NCBI RefSeq assembly: GCF_035621455.1
Contig: NZ_CP141822.1
Location: forward strand, 1,612,001 to 1,676,000
Reading direction: 5' to 3'
From: Vibrio natriegens NBRC 15636 = ATCC 14048 = DSM 759
Lineage (GTDB): Bacteria; Pseudomonadota; Gammaproteobacteria; Enterobacterales; Vibrionaceae
Length of the DNA: 64,000 bases
The translations under genes were made by a program, and so were the position numbers. Under the pieces are notes generated by a model. That model did no database searches, was not told the DNA's origin, and was given only the letters and a program-made list of their open reading frames with translations. This document shows, piece by piece, positions 1 through 8,376 of this stretch; positions within the stretch are counted from its first letter, which is position 1; each line of letters opens with the position of its first letter.

Positions 1-273
1 ACCTTTAAAGGAATAGCGGAATAGGGCAACTGCCGTCAAACTACCAATAATAGTAGCAGCTGTGGCAGAAAATACGGCAACATTTAACGAGTGCCACGCC
101 GCCTGCATCAGGCTGTCGTTGTTAACTAAGGTCTCGTACCACTTAGTGGTAAATCCGCCCCATTTCATGCCGAATTTATTCGCATTAAATGAGTTCACAA
201 TAAGCACGATGATTGGCAAATACAAAAATGCGTACACCAGTGCCATAAAGCTAAATCTAACTGTGCGTCCCAT
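1..273 (-). CDS. potC: PotC, spermidine/putrescine ABC transporter permease (partial, N-terminal end)
   Basis: Inner-membrane permease of the PotABCD polyamine importer; it pairs with PotB to form the channel. Only the first 91 codons are in the window; the gene runs off the left edge. The start reads [20 protein letters not shown], a typical PotC opening with a first membrane helix at about residues 8-27. Its ATG overlaps the potB stop codon by one base (TAATG), which indicates translational coupling in the order potA-potB-potC. The family is usually about 256-264 residues, so roughly two thirds is missing. potD, the periplasmic binding protein, would be expected further left. Confidence 0.93.
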   Translation of the reverse strand, partial: MGRTVRFSFMALVYAFLYLPIIVLIVNSFNANKFGMKWGGFTTKWYETLVNNDSLMQAAWHSLNVAVFSATAATIIGSLTAVALFRYSFKG

Positions 274-1133
274 TAGTCTAGCTCCACTTTCTTATTCAAT
301 AACTTACCTGCTCTGTAGTAGGCGTATAGCATAATCGCCATGGCAATGGTGAGCGCAATACTGGTTGCAGCACCAAATGGCCAATCACGTGCATTCAACA
401 CCTGGCTCTTGATTACGTTACCTATCAACAGGTTCTTCGCGCCGCCCAGAAGGTCCGAGATATAGAACATGCCAAGCGCAGGAAGTAGCACCAATAAACA
501 GCCACCGATGATGCCAGGCATCGTCAAAGGCAGGATAACTTTGGTAATCGTCTGAAACTTGTTCGCGCCCAAATCTTTCGCAGCTTCGATGTAGGTGTTG
601 TCTAGTTTCTCAATCGCTGAATAAAGCGGCAGAATCATAAATGGAAGCAAGATGTACACGAGACCAATCATTACCGCCGTTTCGGTATACATAAGTCGCA
701 GCGGCTTATCGATGATTTCCATCGCCATCAGCGACTTATTCAAAATGCCTTGAGTACCCAAAACAATCTTTAAGCCGTACGTACGGATCAACGAGTTCGT
801 CCAGAAGGGTACAATCACCAAAAACAGCATAAACGGACGCCATTTCTCTGGCATTTTCGCGACGATATACGCAAATGGGTAACCAATCACTAAACACAAT
901 AACGTCGCAATGATCGCCATGTAGAACGAGTGCATGAGCACTTTCGCATACAGCGGATCCAACAGACGAACGTAGTTATCCAACGTAAAGGTGAGTTCGA
1001 TTAGGTTCGCTTCGTCACGCGTTAAGAAACTTGTACCGATAATCATCAAGTTTGGCACCAACACAAACAGTGTCAGCCAACCAACAATTAGGGTAATGAT
1101 TGCGTTCTGAAGATTAATCTTCTTGGTTATCAT
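273..1133 (-). CDS. potB: PotB, spermidine/putrescine ABC transporter permease
   Basis: Membrane-spanning subunit of the PotABCD polyamine importer. I chose the ATG at 1133 ([12 protein letters not shown]), giving 286 residues, the usual PotB length; a longer frame to 1208 would only add residues overlapping potA. The protein has about six hydrophobic helices. The permease EAA loop that contacts the ATPase is visible near residues 190-205 ([14 protein letters not shown]). The start lies inside the last 20 bases of potA and the stop overlaps the potC start, so the three genes form one tightly coupled operon. Confidence 0.95.
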   Translation of the reverse strand: MITKKINLQNAIITLIVGWLTLFVLVPNLMIIGTSFLTRDEANLIELTFTLDNYVRLLDPLYAKVLMHSFYMAIIATLLCLVIGYPFAYIVAKMPEKWRPFMLFLVIVPFWTNSLIRTYGLKIVLGTQGILNKSLMAMEIIDKPLRLMYTETAVMIGLVYILLPFMILPLYSAIEKLDNTYIEAAKDLGANKFQTITKVILPLTMPGIIGGCLLVLLPALGMFYISDLLGGAKNLLIGNVIKSQVLNARDWPFGAATSIALTIAMAIMLYAYYRAGKLLNKKVELD

Positions 1134-2289
1134 TGAGGACAACCTCCCAGCTCTCAACCCAAGTAATAGCGACTTTCTGGCCGAGTGAGTGGTCCACATC
1201 AGGATCATCTTCGTTAAAGAATTCGCTTACCATTACACGCATGCCTGAATCGAGTTCGATAACAGAATCTAGCGTCATACCTTTATAGGTACGTTCCGTC
1301 ACGTGACCAACAATGCCTTTTTCTTCCGACTCTTTGATCTCTTCGATACGTAAGTCTTCAGGGCGGAGTAGAACTTGGAGTTTATCGCCAGCTTGTGCTT
1401 CGTCGTCGTAATAAACCACCGACACAACACCTTCAATGTCAGCGCGAATGCGTTTTTCATCGATGCGCTCCAACATGGTTGCATTGAATACGTTGATCTC
1501 GCCGATAAAGCGCGCAACAAACAGGTTTTTAGGCTCTTCGTAAATTTCACGCGGAGAACCATCTTGCTCAATGACACCGTCACGCATTACGATGATACGG
1601 TCTGACATTGATAGCGCTTCTTCCTGATCGTGCGTCACAAAGATAAAGGTGATACCTAGTTGGCGCTGCAATTGTTTCAGCTCAATCTGCATTTGCTTAC
1701 GCAATTTGTAATCCAGTGCAGAAAGCGATTCATCAAGCAGCAATACTTTTGGCTTGTTCACTACCGCACGAGCGATAGCAATACGCTGTTGCTGGCCACC
1801 TGAAAGCTGATGCGGTTTACGCTGAGCCATTTTTTCAAGACGCACCATACGTAACGCTTCCATGACTCGCGGTTCAATCTCTGCTGCAGGCGTTTTCTGC
1901 ATACGAAGACCAAACGCAACGTTTTCATAAACAGTCATATGTGGAAATAGTGCGTAACTTTGGAATACGGTGTTGACGTGTCGTTGTTCAGCAGGAACCT
2001 GAGTAACATCTTGGTTATCCAAAATAATTTGACCGTTATCTACCGCCTCAAAGCCCGCGACCATGCGCAAAACGGTTGTTTTACCACAACCTGATGGACC
2101 AAGAATCGTTAGAAACTCACCATGATTAACATCCAGATTTAAATTGCTGATGATTTCCTTACCATCAAAACTCTTACTAATGCCAGATAAACGAATAACT
2201 GGATTTCCTGCTTGCTGTTTAGCGTTCAACGTCTGTATTTCTCCCACGTTCAAATTTGGGTTTACGCCAATTGATGTGACTTTAGCCAT
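1114..2289 (-). CDS. potA: PotA, spermidine/putrescine ABC transporter ATPase
   Basis: Cytoplasmic ATPase that powers polyamine import. Walker A is GPSGCGKT at residues 64-71, the ABC signature LSGGQQQR is at 162-169 and Walker B VLLLDE at 182-187, followed by the H-loop VTHD. Residues from about 260 to the end form the regulatory OB-type (TOBE) domain typical of PotA. The length of 391 is slightly above the E. coli protein (378) because of a short N-terminal extension before the nucleotide-binding domain; the exact start is not certain because no strong ribosome-binding site precedes it. It is the first gene of the operon. Confidence 0.95.
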   Translation of the reverse strand: MAKVTSIGVNPNLNVGEIQTLNAKQQAGNPVIRLSGISKSFDGKEIISNLNLDVNHGEFLTILGPSGCGKTTVLRMVAGFEAVDNGQIILDNQDVTQVPAEQRHVNTVFQSYALFPHMTVYENVAFGLRMQKTPAAEIEPRVMEALRMVRLEKMAQRKPHQLSGGQQQRIAIARAVVNKPKVLLLDESLSALDYKLRKQMQIELKQLQRQLGITFIFVTHDQEEALSMSDRIIVMRDGVIEQDGSPREIYEEPKNLFVARFIGEINVFNATMLERIDEKRIRADIEGVVSVVYYDDEAQAGDKLQVLLRPEDLRIEEIKESEEKGIVGHVTERTYKGMTLDSVIELDSGMRVMVSEFFNEDDPDVDHSLGQKVAITWVESWEVVLNDNQED

Positions 2290-2629
2290 TCACTTTTGAG
2301 GCGCGCATCATAATCACCAAAATTGTGAAATCAAAGCATTTTTTAGTCTCGAATCAGAAAAAATTTTACGGGCAAAAGTCATCATTCCTTACCATACTGT
2401 TTTAAAAAGATTCGTCCGAATTTCAACAGCGTTTATAAGGGTTACAACTCTGCAACAATTGTTTTCAATTTCATGGCCTTGTAGTGGCCAATTATCAACC
2501 AAATAATGGATATTGCAAGAATTGAGCGCGAGTTATGATTTTAGACGTGGCTAGAATTCTTTATAATGTCGGACACACTAATTGACTGGTATCCCAGTAA
2601 AAATTTCACAAGTGAATCTTGGATAATAT
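2290..2629. other. Intergenic region between divergent potA and an unknown membrane-protein gene
   Basis: Holds the promoters of the pot operon (leftward) and of the gene at 2630 (rightward). A TATAAT-like -10 element is visible at about 2561-2566 in the rightward direction, and a short inverted repeat, ACTGG-TATC-CCAGT, lies at 2585-2598 just upstream of the gene. No open frame or RNA family is recognised here. Confidence 0.5.
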
Positions 2630-3430
2630 ATGAACAACGACTTTGAGAACGATTTCAACCTTGGAGGAAGTGTAGAGCGAGCTTTGTCTGGCAACTACGA
2701 GCTGAAAGCCGGAGCGGTTTTTAGCGAAGCATGGCGCGCCACCATTCAACACTTTTTGTCATTTTCTCCTGCGATTATCGTCTTGCTTTTGGTTCAGGTA
2801 GGCATTTTCTATATCGCATTGCAGCTACAACTGGGTGACCCAAGTGTCATTTTGGATGCAATACAAAACCCAGATTCTTTTTCAACCGACATTGTGTCTG
2901 CTGTTTATATCGCAAACTTTAGCTATGAAGTTATCAGCGCTCCGATATACGCAGGCATCAGTTTAATGGCAATGAGTCACGTAGCAGGGCTAAAGACAAA
3001 ACTTCGTCACGTGGGTAAAGGGTTACAATTCACAGTTCCGGTTATTCTGGCAACGTTAATGAGTCTGACTCTTCAAGGGCTCGTGGGAATGCTTCTGGCT
3101 CCGTTATCGCTATATCTTTCTCTGGCGTTCAGTCACTCTATCTTACTTATTTGTGAGAAACGCGTGCCGCCAATGCAATCGCTATTACTCTCACTGCGAG
3201 CAGTAAACAAAAAGATTTTCGTCGTTGCCATCCTGTATCTTGGCATGATGTTCATGTTTATTATCGCAGCCATGTTCTATGGCATCGGGCTTATTTTGGT
3301 GCTGCCATTCTTCTTCCACATGAAGGGCATACTTTACCGTGAGATGTTTGGTATCAAGCTTAAGATAGTCGCGAAAGAGAAAAACAATGATAATGATCAC
3401 GACGGCAAATCTCAGGTCTTCGACGCGTAA
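2630..3430 (+). CDS. Multi-pass inner-membrane protein of unknown function
   Basis: A 266-residue protein that I do not recognise beyond being an integral membrane protein. After a polar N-terminus of about 45 residues it has several hydrophobic stretches (around 47-72, 95-125, 140-185 and 205-245) and ends in a charged, Lys/Asn/Asp-rich cytoplasmic-looking tail. The overall plan (soluble start, five or six helices, charged tail) resembles the YciC/UPF0259-type membrane proteins, but I see no diagnostic motif. It stands alone on the plus strand, with a terminator-like hairpin just after its stop. Confidence 0.75.
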   Translation: MNNDFENDFNLGGSVERALSGNYELKAGAVFSEAWRATIQHFLSFSPAIIVLLLVQVGIFYIALQLQLGDPSVILDAIQNPDSFSTDIVSAVYIANFSYEVISAPIYAGISLMAMSHVAGLKTKLRHVGKGLQFTVPVILATLMSLTLQGLVGMLLAPLSLYLSLAFSHSILLICEKRVPPMQSLLLSLRAVNKKIFVVAILYLGMMFMFIIAAMFYGIGLILVLPFFFHMKGILYREMFGIKLKIVAKEKNNDNDHDGKSQVFDA

Positions 3431-3451
3431 AGTATCATTTCAATGACAATC

Positions 3452-3483
3452 AATGGCGGCTTACAAATAGTCGCCATTTTTAT
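3452..3483 (+). terminator. Rho-independent terminator after the membrane-protein gene
   Basis: Inverted repeat AATGGCG / CGCCATT (3452-3458 and 3472-3478) followed by a short T run. Confidence 0.65.
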
Positions 3484-3687
3484 ATCAACACCAAACCCAT
3501 GTGAAATGGCCTATCAGAAGCACAAGCTACGATTCAACTTGAATAAGAATCTGCGTGGGGAACCTCTCGTTTTGTTACTAATCACGTAACTTAACGCAGT
3601 AAAGGTGTTATAAGGATGCTCAGCATTGCTCAAACCAATATTGAGCACGAACACAATTACACAAACTAAAATAAATCAACGGTTCAA

Positions 3688-4347
3688 ATGAAAAAGTTAA
3701 GCCTAAGTTTACTGGGTACAGCGGCGCTAATGTTAGCGGCCCCTGCAACACAAGCTCAAGAATACATGTTTACCTATTCGAAGCTTTATACTCAGTTAAA
3801 GAATAACAACAAGGAAGGCCACGACGATGTAAAAGTCGGCGTATTTTTCGTTAACGCAGATACTAAACAGCTGTGTAACATTGAAAAAGCCTGGATGGAA
3901 AAAGAAGAGCACTACGAAGAATTCGTTATTCCAGCCTCCAAAGAACTTCCGCTTCCAATCGATAAAAACCTTAAATCGGCGAATCCTTTAGTCTTCGTTC
4001 AGACTCCTATAGACACTCGCTGCGATTACTCATTGGTTGTTATGACGAAAGAGCCATTACAGGGTAACGTATCCTATGAACAGTTAGCGCCGTTAATGCC
4101 TCAGATGCAAAGCATGTTAGAAGACTTAGGCGGCATGTTTGCTGGCTGGTTTACTCCTGATGTGCAAGGCGTGACGATGGAATTCAGCAATGGCCTGGAT
4201 AGCACGATTTCATTCTCTAATGGAACAGAAAAGCCAATTGTAAATGGCAAAGTACAAGTTGCTTTGAGCGAGATCGGTGAGGGTGGGACGATGACGCTGC
4301 CAGAGCCAACCATGCGAGTTCTGCCTTATCTACCGAAGGCAAAATAA
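3688..4347 (+). CDS. DUF2987-like secreted protein
   Basis: A 219-residue exported protein. Residues 1-23 are a signal peptide (Lys-rich start, hydrophobic core, cleavage after TQA). The mature part begins with FTYSKLYTQLKNN and continues with DVKVGVFFVNADT, features I associate with the gammaproteobacterial family DUF2987, whose function is unknown. It has a pair of cysteines (in QLCNIEKAW and DTRCDYSL) that could form a disulfide in the periplasm. The gene stands alone, with its own terminator and with ttcA downstream on the same strand. Confidence 0.75.
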   Translation: MKKLSLSLLGTAALMLAAPATQAQEYMFTYSKLYTQLKNNNKEGHDDVKVGVFFVNADTKQLCNIEKAWMEKEEHYEEFVIPASKELPLPIDKNLKSANPLVFVQTPIDTRCDYSLVVMTKEPLQGNVSYEQLAPLMPQMQSMLEDLGGMFAGWFTPDVQGVTMEFSNGLDSTISFSNGTEKPIVNGKVQVALSEIGEGGTMTLPEPTMRVLPYLPKAK

Positions 4348-4368
4348 GCCGCATCCATCTTATTGAAG

Positions 4369-4389
4369 AGCCGCAACAGCGGCTTTTTT
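4369..4389 (+). terminator. Rho-independent terminator after the DUF2987-like gene
   Basis: Hairpin AGCCGC-AACA-GCGGCT at 4369-4384 followed by a T run. Confidence 0.85.
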
Positions 4390-4442
4390 CATTTTAGGGT
4401 AAACAAAACATTGGATTTATCCGTTCTCAATTAAGACAAATA

Positions 4443-4471
4443 TTTAATCCTAAGTAAAAAGACCGTATAAT
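4443..4471 (+). promoter_or_regulatory. Likely sigma-70 promoter of ttcA
   Basis: A perfect TATAAT -10 at 4466-4471 is preceded by TTTAAT at 4443-4448 with a 17-base spacer. It lies about 70 bases before the ttcA start. Confidence 0.6.
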
Positions 4472-4539
4472 CCACGCCCCATAGAAAACCACCTTAGGAA
4501 GTCCTACCGTCGATTTTATCGGCGATGTGAGAGCTCGCA

Positions 4540-5433
4540 ATGAACCAGAAAGATACAAGAAAAGAAACCCTTGAATTCAACAAGCTTCAGAAACGCCTGA
4601 GAAGAAATGTTGGAAATGCCATTACCGAATACAACATGATTGAAGAAGGTGATGTTGTCATGGCATGTATAAGTGGTGGTAAAGATTCATTTGCGATGCT
4701 GGATATCCTGCTGAATCTTCAAAAAGCTGCCCCAATTAAGTTTGAAGTGGTTGCAGTAAACCTCGATCAGAAACAGCCAGGCTTCCCAGAACATATTCTT
4801 CCAGAGTATTTCGAAACGCTTGATATCCCTTACTACATCGTAGACAAGGATACTTACTCGGTTGTAAAAGAAAAAGTGCCAGAAGGTAAGACGACGTGTG
4901 GCCTATGTTCACGTCTGCGTCGCGGTACACTTTATTCGTTTGCTGAGAAGATTGGTGCGACTAAGCTTGCTTTAGGTCACCACATGGATGACATCGTTGA
5001 AACCATGTTCCTAAACATGTTTCATGGTTCGCGTCTAAAGGCGATGCCTCCAAAGCTGCGTTCGGATGATGGTCGAAATGTGGTTATCCGTCCACTGACG
5101 TACTGCCGTGAAAAAGATTTAATCAAATACGCAGAGCACAAAGATTTCCCAATCATTCCTTGTAACTTGTGTGGTTCTCAAGAGAACTTGCAGCGCCAAT
5201 CGATCAAAGCAATGTTGATTGAATGGGATAAGAAGACTCCTGGACGCGTCGAAGCGATTTTCAAATCAATTCAGAACGTAAGCCCAAGCCAATTGGCTGA
5301 CAAAGAGTTGTTTGACTTTGTTAACCTTCCACTCGATCGCGAAGGTAACCGTGAAGAGTACGAGTTCAATGAAGCGGTCGTCTCTTCAACGAACATTGAT
5401 GAATCTATGTTCATTGATGTGACAAACATCTGA
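4540..5433 (+). CDS. ttcA: TtcA, tRNA 2-thiocytidine-32 synthetase
   Basis: Cytoplasmic enzyme that adds sulfur to cytidine 32 of certain tRNAs, using ATP and an iron-sulfur cluster. The PP-loop ATP-binding motif SGGKDS is at residues 45-50. Cysteines of the cluster lie in the pairs CGLC (120, 123) and CNLC (208, 211). The length of 297 is close to the family's usual length of about 300. Its position next to uspE and fnr is conserved in Vibrio and enteric bacteria. It has its own promoter and a strong terminator. Confidence 0.96.
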   Translation: MNQKDTRKETLEFNKLQKRLRRNVGNAITEYNMIEEGDVVMACISGGKDSFAMLDILLNLQKAAPIKFEVVAVNLDQKQPGFPEHILPEYFETLDIPYYIVDKDTYSVVKEKVPEGKTTCGLCSRLRRGTLYSFAEKIGATKLALGHHMDDIVETMFLNMFHGSRLKAMPPKLRSDDGRNVVIRPLTYCREKDLIKYAEHKDFPIIPCNLCGSQENLQRQSIKAMLIEWDKKTPGRVEAIFKSIQNVSPSQLADKELFDFVNLPLDREGNREEYEFNEAVVSSTNIDESMFIDVTNI

Positions 5434-5450
5434 TTGAAATAAATTAAGAA

Positions 5451-5478
5451 AAGGAAGGCCGCAGTGCCTTCCTTTTTT
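5451..5478 (+). terminator. ttcA terminator
   Basis: Hairpin AAGGAAGGC / GCCTTCCTT followed by TTTT. Confidence 0.9.
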
Positions 5479-5499
5479 AGTTTTGTACCCGATGAATAA

Positions 5500-5524
5500 A
5501 AATCCCCCTAAATGGGGGATTTTT
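5500..5524. terminator. Bidirectional terminator between ttcA and uspE
   Basis: Hairpin ATCCCCC / GGGGGAT with A and T runs on either side, so it can end transcription from both directions; it is the likely end of uspE transcripts. Confidence 0.85.
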
Positions 5525-5545
5525 GATAGCTATTGAATGGCTAGA

Positions 5546-6493
5546 TTAAGTCGCCTCATTTGGATCCAGTGGGCTGATGTAACCTTTTGGTTTCAATGCG
5601 AGAACATCACAGTTGATCTTATCAATCACATGCTCAGCCGTATTACCAATAAAGACGGCTGAAAGCCCTGTACGGCCAGTCGTACCCAAAATAACCATCG
5701 CCGCATTTAAACGTTCCGCAGCCGCAGGGATAACATCTTCAGGCAATCCTTGCTCAACGATGGTTTGCTCTTCATTCAGCCCATGTTTTTGTCGAAGGGC
5801 TTTCATCGCGGTTAGGTGATGGCCACGAACAGCATCTGTGTACGTTGTTGGGTCAAATTCAGGTAGCTCGATGGTGATATTCGCTGGCGTAACCGGATAC
5901 GCGTTAACAAGGAACGGTTCGGCATTCAAACGGCCGGACATCTCTTTCAAACGTTCAACCATCGAGTCATTTAAGTCAATGTGCGTTTCGTTTTCAGAGC
6001 CAATGTGAACAGAAGCCAGAATGTTAGCGTGCTCCGGCCAGTCCGCATTTTTGATAAGCAGTACCGGGATAGGGCACTTACGCAGCAAATGCCAGTCTGT
6101 AGGTGTGAAAATCACAGACTCTAAGACATCATGTTTTCGAGTGCCCTTGATCAACAGATCGTGACTGCCTGCAAACACTTCACCTATGATGGCTTCGTAA
6201 GGGCGATTGTGCCAAACCACACACACGTCAAAGTCAAAGCTGTCGTCTAAATATGGCTGAGCAATTTTACGCATCCACTGCTCACGCTGATGGATAACGC
6301 CACGGCGCATCGCATCTCGTTCATCCACCGATAACATTGAAGTCATGTCATAGGAAAAATCATAGATGGATAAAAAGAAAGTAATTCGGCTTCTTGATAC
6401 GCTTTTTTGAGCTAATTGAACTGCTCTTGCGAGTGCCGGCTGATCATCACTATTGATGTTAGCAACAACTAGAATCTTACTGTATATACTCAT
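5546..6493 (-). CDS. uspE: UspE, tandem universal stress protein
   Basis: Cytoplasmic stress protein of 315 residues made of two tandem Usp domains (about 1-150 and 160-310). The conserved run VVWHNRPYEAII and FTPTDWHLLRKCPIPVLL match E. coli UspE closely. The second domain carries the nucleotide-loop pattern GTTGRTGLSAVFIGNTAEHV. I chose the ATG at 6493 (MSIYSKILVV), because it matches the family start; an in-frame GTG four codons upstream is possible. Its position next to fnr is conserved; in enteric bacteria uspE also sits beside fnr, which fits a role under oxygen-limited stress. Confidence 0.95.
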   Translation of the reverse strand: MSIYSKILVVANINSDDQPALARAVQLAQKSVSRSRITFFLSIYDFSYDMTSMLSVDERDAMRRGVIHQREQWMRKIAQPYLDDSFDFDVCVVWHNRPYEAIIGEVFAGSHDLLIKGTRKHDVLESVIFTPTDWHLLRKCPIPVLLIKNADWPEHANILASVHIGSENETHIDLNDSMVERLKEMSGRLNAEPFLVNAYPVTPANITIELPEFDPTTYTDAVRGHHLTAMKALRQKHGLNEEQTIVEQGLPEDVIPAAAERLNAAMVILGTTGRTGLSAVFIGNTAEHVIDKINCDVLALKPKGYISPLDPNEAT

Positions 6494-6632
6494 ATCTAAG
6501 CCCACTTTTATTGCAAGACCAATTACTGAATATAAAGTAAATCAGTATATTGGAGTACTCACTGTATATTTTTAATGTAGCTCAGTTTGAAGAAGATTTT
6601 GAGGACTTTTGAAGGGATTTTGCGAGAAACAT

Positions 6633-6658
6633 GATGTGGCTCAGCTAAAAGCCACATC
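6633..6658 (-). terminator. Hairpin after fnr
   Basis: Inverted repeat GATGTGGCT / AGCCACATC just past the fnr stop codon. No T run follows, so it may be an RNA-stabilising hairpin or a weak terminator. Confidence 0.5.
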
Positions 6659-6673
6659 AAGTAATAGGAGAGG

Positions 6674-7420
6674 TTACTCTGTTGTGACGCCTGCAAGTTC
6701 CATTAGCGCATCGTGATCTAAGATAGTGATATATTTACCTTTTACACTTAAGATCTCAGATTTTTGGAAACGTCCCAACAGACGGCTGATCGTTTCAACG
6801 GTCAGACCAAGGTAGTTACCAATATCACCACGAGTCATCGTTAGGCGGAACTCTCTAGGACTAAAGCCACGTTGAGAAAAGCGTGTTGATAGGTTGTACA
6901 GGAATGCAGCCAGACGCTCTTCAGCGTTCTTCTTAGAAAGCAGCAGGATCATCTCCTGATCGCCTTTGATTTCGTTACTCATCAAACGCATAATTTGCTG
7001 ACGTAGTTTAGGCATCTTACCTGACAAGTCATCTAGAATTTCGTATGGAATTTCACAAACCATAGACGTTTCTAACGCTTGGGCAAAACTAGGGTGGCAG
7101 TCACCAGTAATCGCGTCAAAGCCCACGAGGTCACCAGCTAAGTGAAACGCCGTGATTTGCTCGTCGCCTTGTTCAGTGATTGTATAGCTCTTGATTGTGC
7201 CAGAACGGATAGCGTACAAAGACTTAAGCTCATCGCCCGCTTTGAATAGCTCTTGGCCTTTTTGAATCGGCTTTTTACGCTCAATGATTTGGTCAAGCTG
7301 ATCAAGTTCAGATTCATTCAGAGTGAATGGGATACACAACTGACTGATGCTACAATCTTGGCAGTGAATTGCACAACCACCTGATTGGACACGCTTTGTT
7401 GCAGGTTTTTCAGAAATCAT
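6674..7420 (-). CDS. fnr: FNR, oxygen-sensing transcription regulator
   Basis: Global regulator of anaerobic metabolism; a 4Fe-4S cluster lets it dimerise and bind DNA only when oxygen is low. Cysteines 20, 23, 29 and 122, the cluster ligands in E. coli, are all present at those positions; Cys16 is also conserved. A cyclic-nucleotide-type sensor fold runs from about 30 to 150 and a Crp-type helix-turn-helix ([21 protein letters not shown]) near the end. Length of 248 is typical. A perfect FNR box (7437-7450) just upstream suggests autoregulation. Downstream targets probably include the neighbouring cbb3 genes. Confidence 0.97.
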   Translation of the reverse strand: MISEKPATKRVQSGGCAIHCQDCSISQLCIPFTLNESELDQLDQIIERKKPIQKGQELFKAGDELKSLYAIRSGTIKSYTITEQGDEQITAFHLAGDLVGFDAITGDCHPSFAQALETSMVCEIPYEILDDLSGKMPKLRQQIMRLMSNEIKGDQEMILLLSKKNAEERLAAFLYNLSTRFSQRGFSPREFRLTMTRGDIGNYLGLTVETISRLLGRFQKSEILSVKGKYITILDHDALMELAGVTTE

Positions 7421-7436
7421 AACAACCTTTCACTAT

Positions 7437-7450
7437 TTGATATACATCAA
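7437..7450. promoter_or_regulatory. FNR box upstream of fnr
   Basis: TTGAT-ATAC-ATCAA matches the FNR consensus TTGATnnnnATCAA in all ten fixed positions. It ends 16 bases before the fnr start codon, where binding would be expected to block transcription or initiation (autorepression). Confidence 0.85.
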
Positions 7451-7510
7451 TATTTTAGCACTGCTTAATCCTAAAGGATAGCAAAAATATTGTGGGTATA
7501 GACTTTCAAG

Positions 7511-8188
7511 TTATATGAAACCAAGCATTTGCATGGCACCCACCGCAGTATACGTTCCATAACTAATAAGAATTAATGCAGAGATGTTTCTAAATATTAA
7601 TGATTTTTGTAGTTTCTGAAAGTAGCTTGCCCCGTAACTCACAGCAAGCATCGAAGGAAGGGTCCCCACGCCAAAGGCGAGCATGATCAAACCACCGTTT
7701 ACTGCACTTCCGGAAACAGCAGACCACGTCAATGCCGAATAAACCAAGCCACATGGTAGCCATCCCCAAACAAAACCGAACGGCAGTGCATGAATTGCGC
7801 TTTTTAACGGTAACAGGCTCTTTCCAGCAGGCGATATAAACTTCCAAAGGCTCTGACCGAGTTTTTCTACAACTAGTAGACCTTGCCACCATTTAGCCAC
7901 ATAAAGAGCGACTAAAATCATAAATATTGCTGCGACTAAGCGAAGCCACGCGAGAGAGTGCGCCAATCCGCTTAATTCACTCAATCCAGAAATAGCGCCA
8001 CCAATAAGTGCGCCAAACAAGGCGTAGCTGGATAGTCGGCCCATGTTGTAGAACAGTGGAATGAGAGGGGAACTTTTGTCTTGTGACGAGCCTAGTGAGA
8101 GGAGAGAGGCAATGCCACCACACATGCCCATACAGTGACCGGACCCAACGAGTCCGATCATTAATGCTCCAATAAAATCAGGATTCAT
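7511..8188 (-). CDS. SafE/UreH-like membrane protein of the cbb3-assembly cluster
   Basis: A 225-residue multi-pass membrane protein of the sulfite-exporter TauE/SafE superfamily (COG2836-type), regularly found beside ccoS and ccoI. The N-terminal motif GSGHCMGMCGG (about 16-26) contains two cysteines and a histidine in a membrane segment, suggestive of metal handling. About six helices follow, with WLPCGLVYSAL around 140-150. It lies 8 bases after ccoS in the same direction, so it is probably co-transcribed and helps to deliver copper or assemble the oxidase; that role is inferred from position. Confidence 0.85.
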   Translation of the reverse strand: MNPDFIGALMIGLVGSGHCMGMCGGIASLLSLGSSQDKSSPLIPLFYNMGRLSSYALFGALIGGAISGLSELSGLAHSLAWLRLVAAIFMILVALYVAKWWQGLLVVEKLGQSLWKFISPAGKSLLPLKSAIHALPFGFVWGWLPCGLVYSALTWSAVSGSAVNGGLIMLAFGVGTLPSMLAVSYGASYFQKLQKSLIFRNISALILISYGTYTAVGAMQMLGFI

Positions 8189-8196
8189 AGAGAAAG

Positions 8197-8361
8197 TTAC
8201 GATTTCTTATTGTCTGATTTGTCTTCTTCATCAAGAAGAATGTTGTGACCTTGACGCTCGAGATCTTCAAACTGATCACTGCGGACAGCCCAAAGGAAAA
8301 TAGCGACAGCAACGCATACCAGAACAATGGCAATGGGAATTAAGATATATATGCTTTCCAT
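8197..8361 (-). CDS. ccoS: CcoS, cbb3 oxidase assembly protein
   Basis: A 54-residue protein read directly from the sequence: MESIYILIPIAIVLVCVAV, one membrane helix, then FLWAVRSDQFEDLE and an acidic tail. The WAV-SDQFDDLE pattern is the hallmark of CcoS, which is required for cofactor insertion into cbb3-type cytochrome oxidase. It sits between ccoI (15 bases upstream) and the SafE-like gene (8 bases downstream), the standard order. Confidence 0.93.
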   Translation of the reverse strand: MESIYILIPIAIVLVCVAVAIFLWAVRSDQFEDLERQGHNILLDEEDKSDNKKS

Positions 8362-8376
8362 GTTAGCTTTCTCTAT

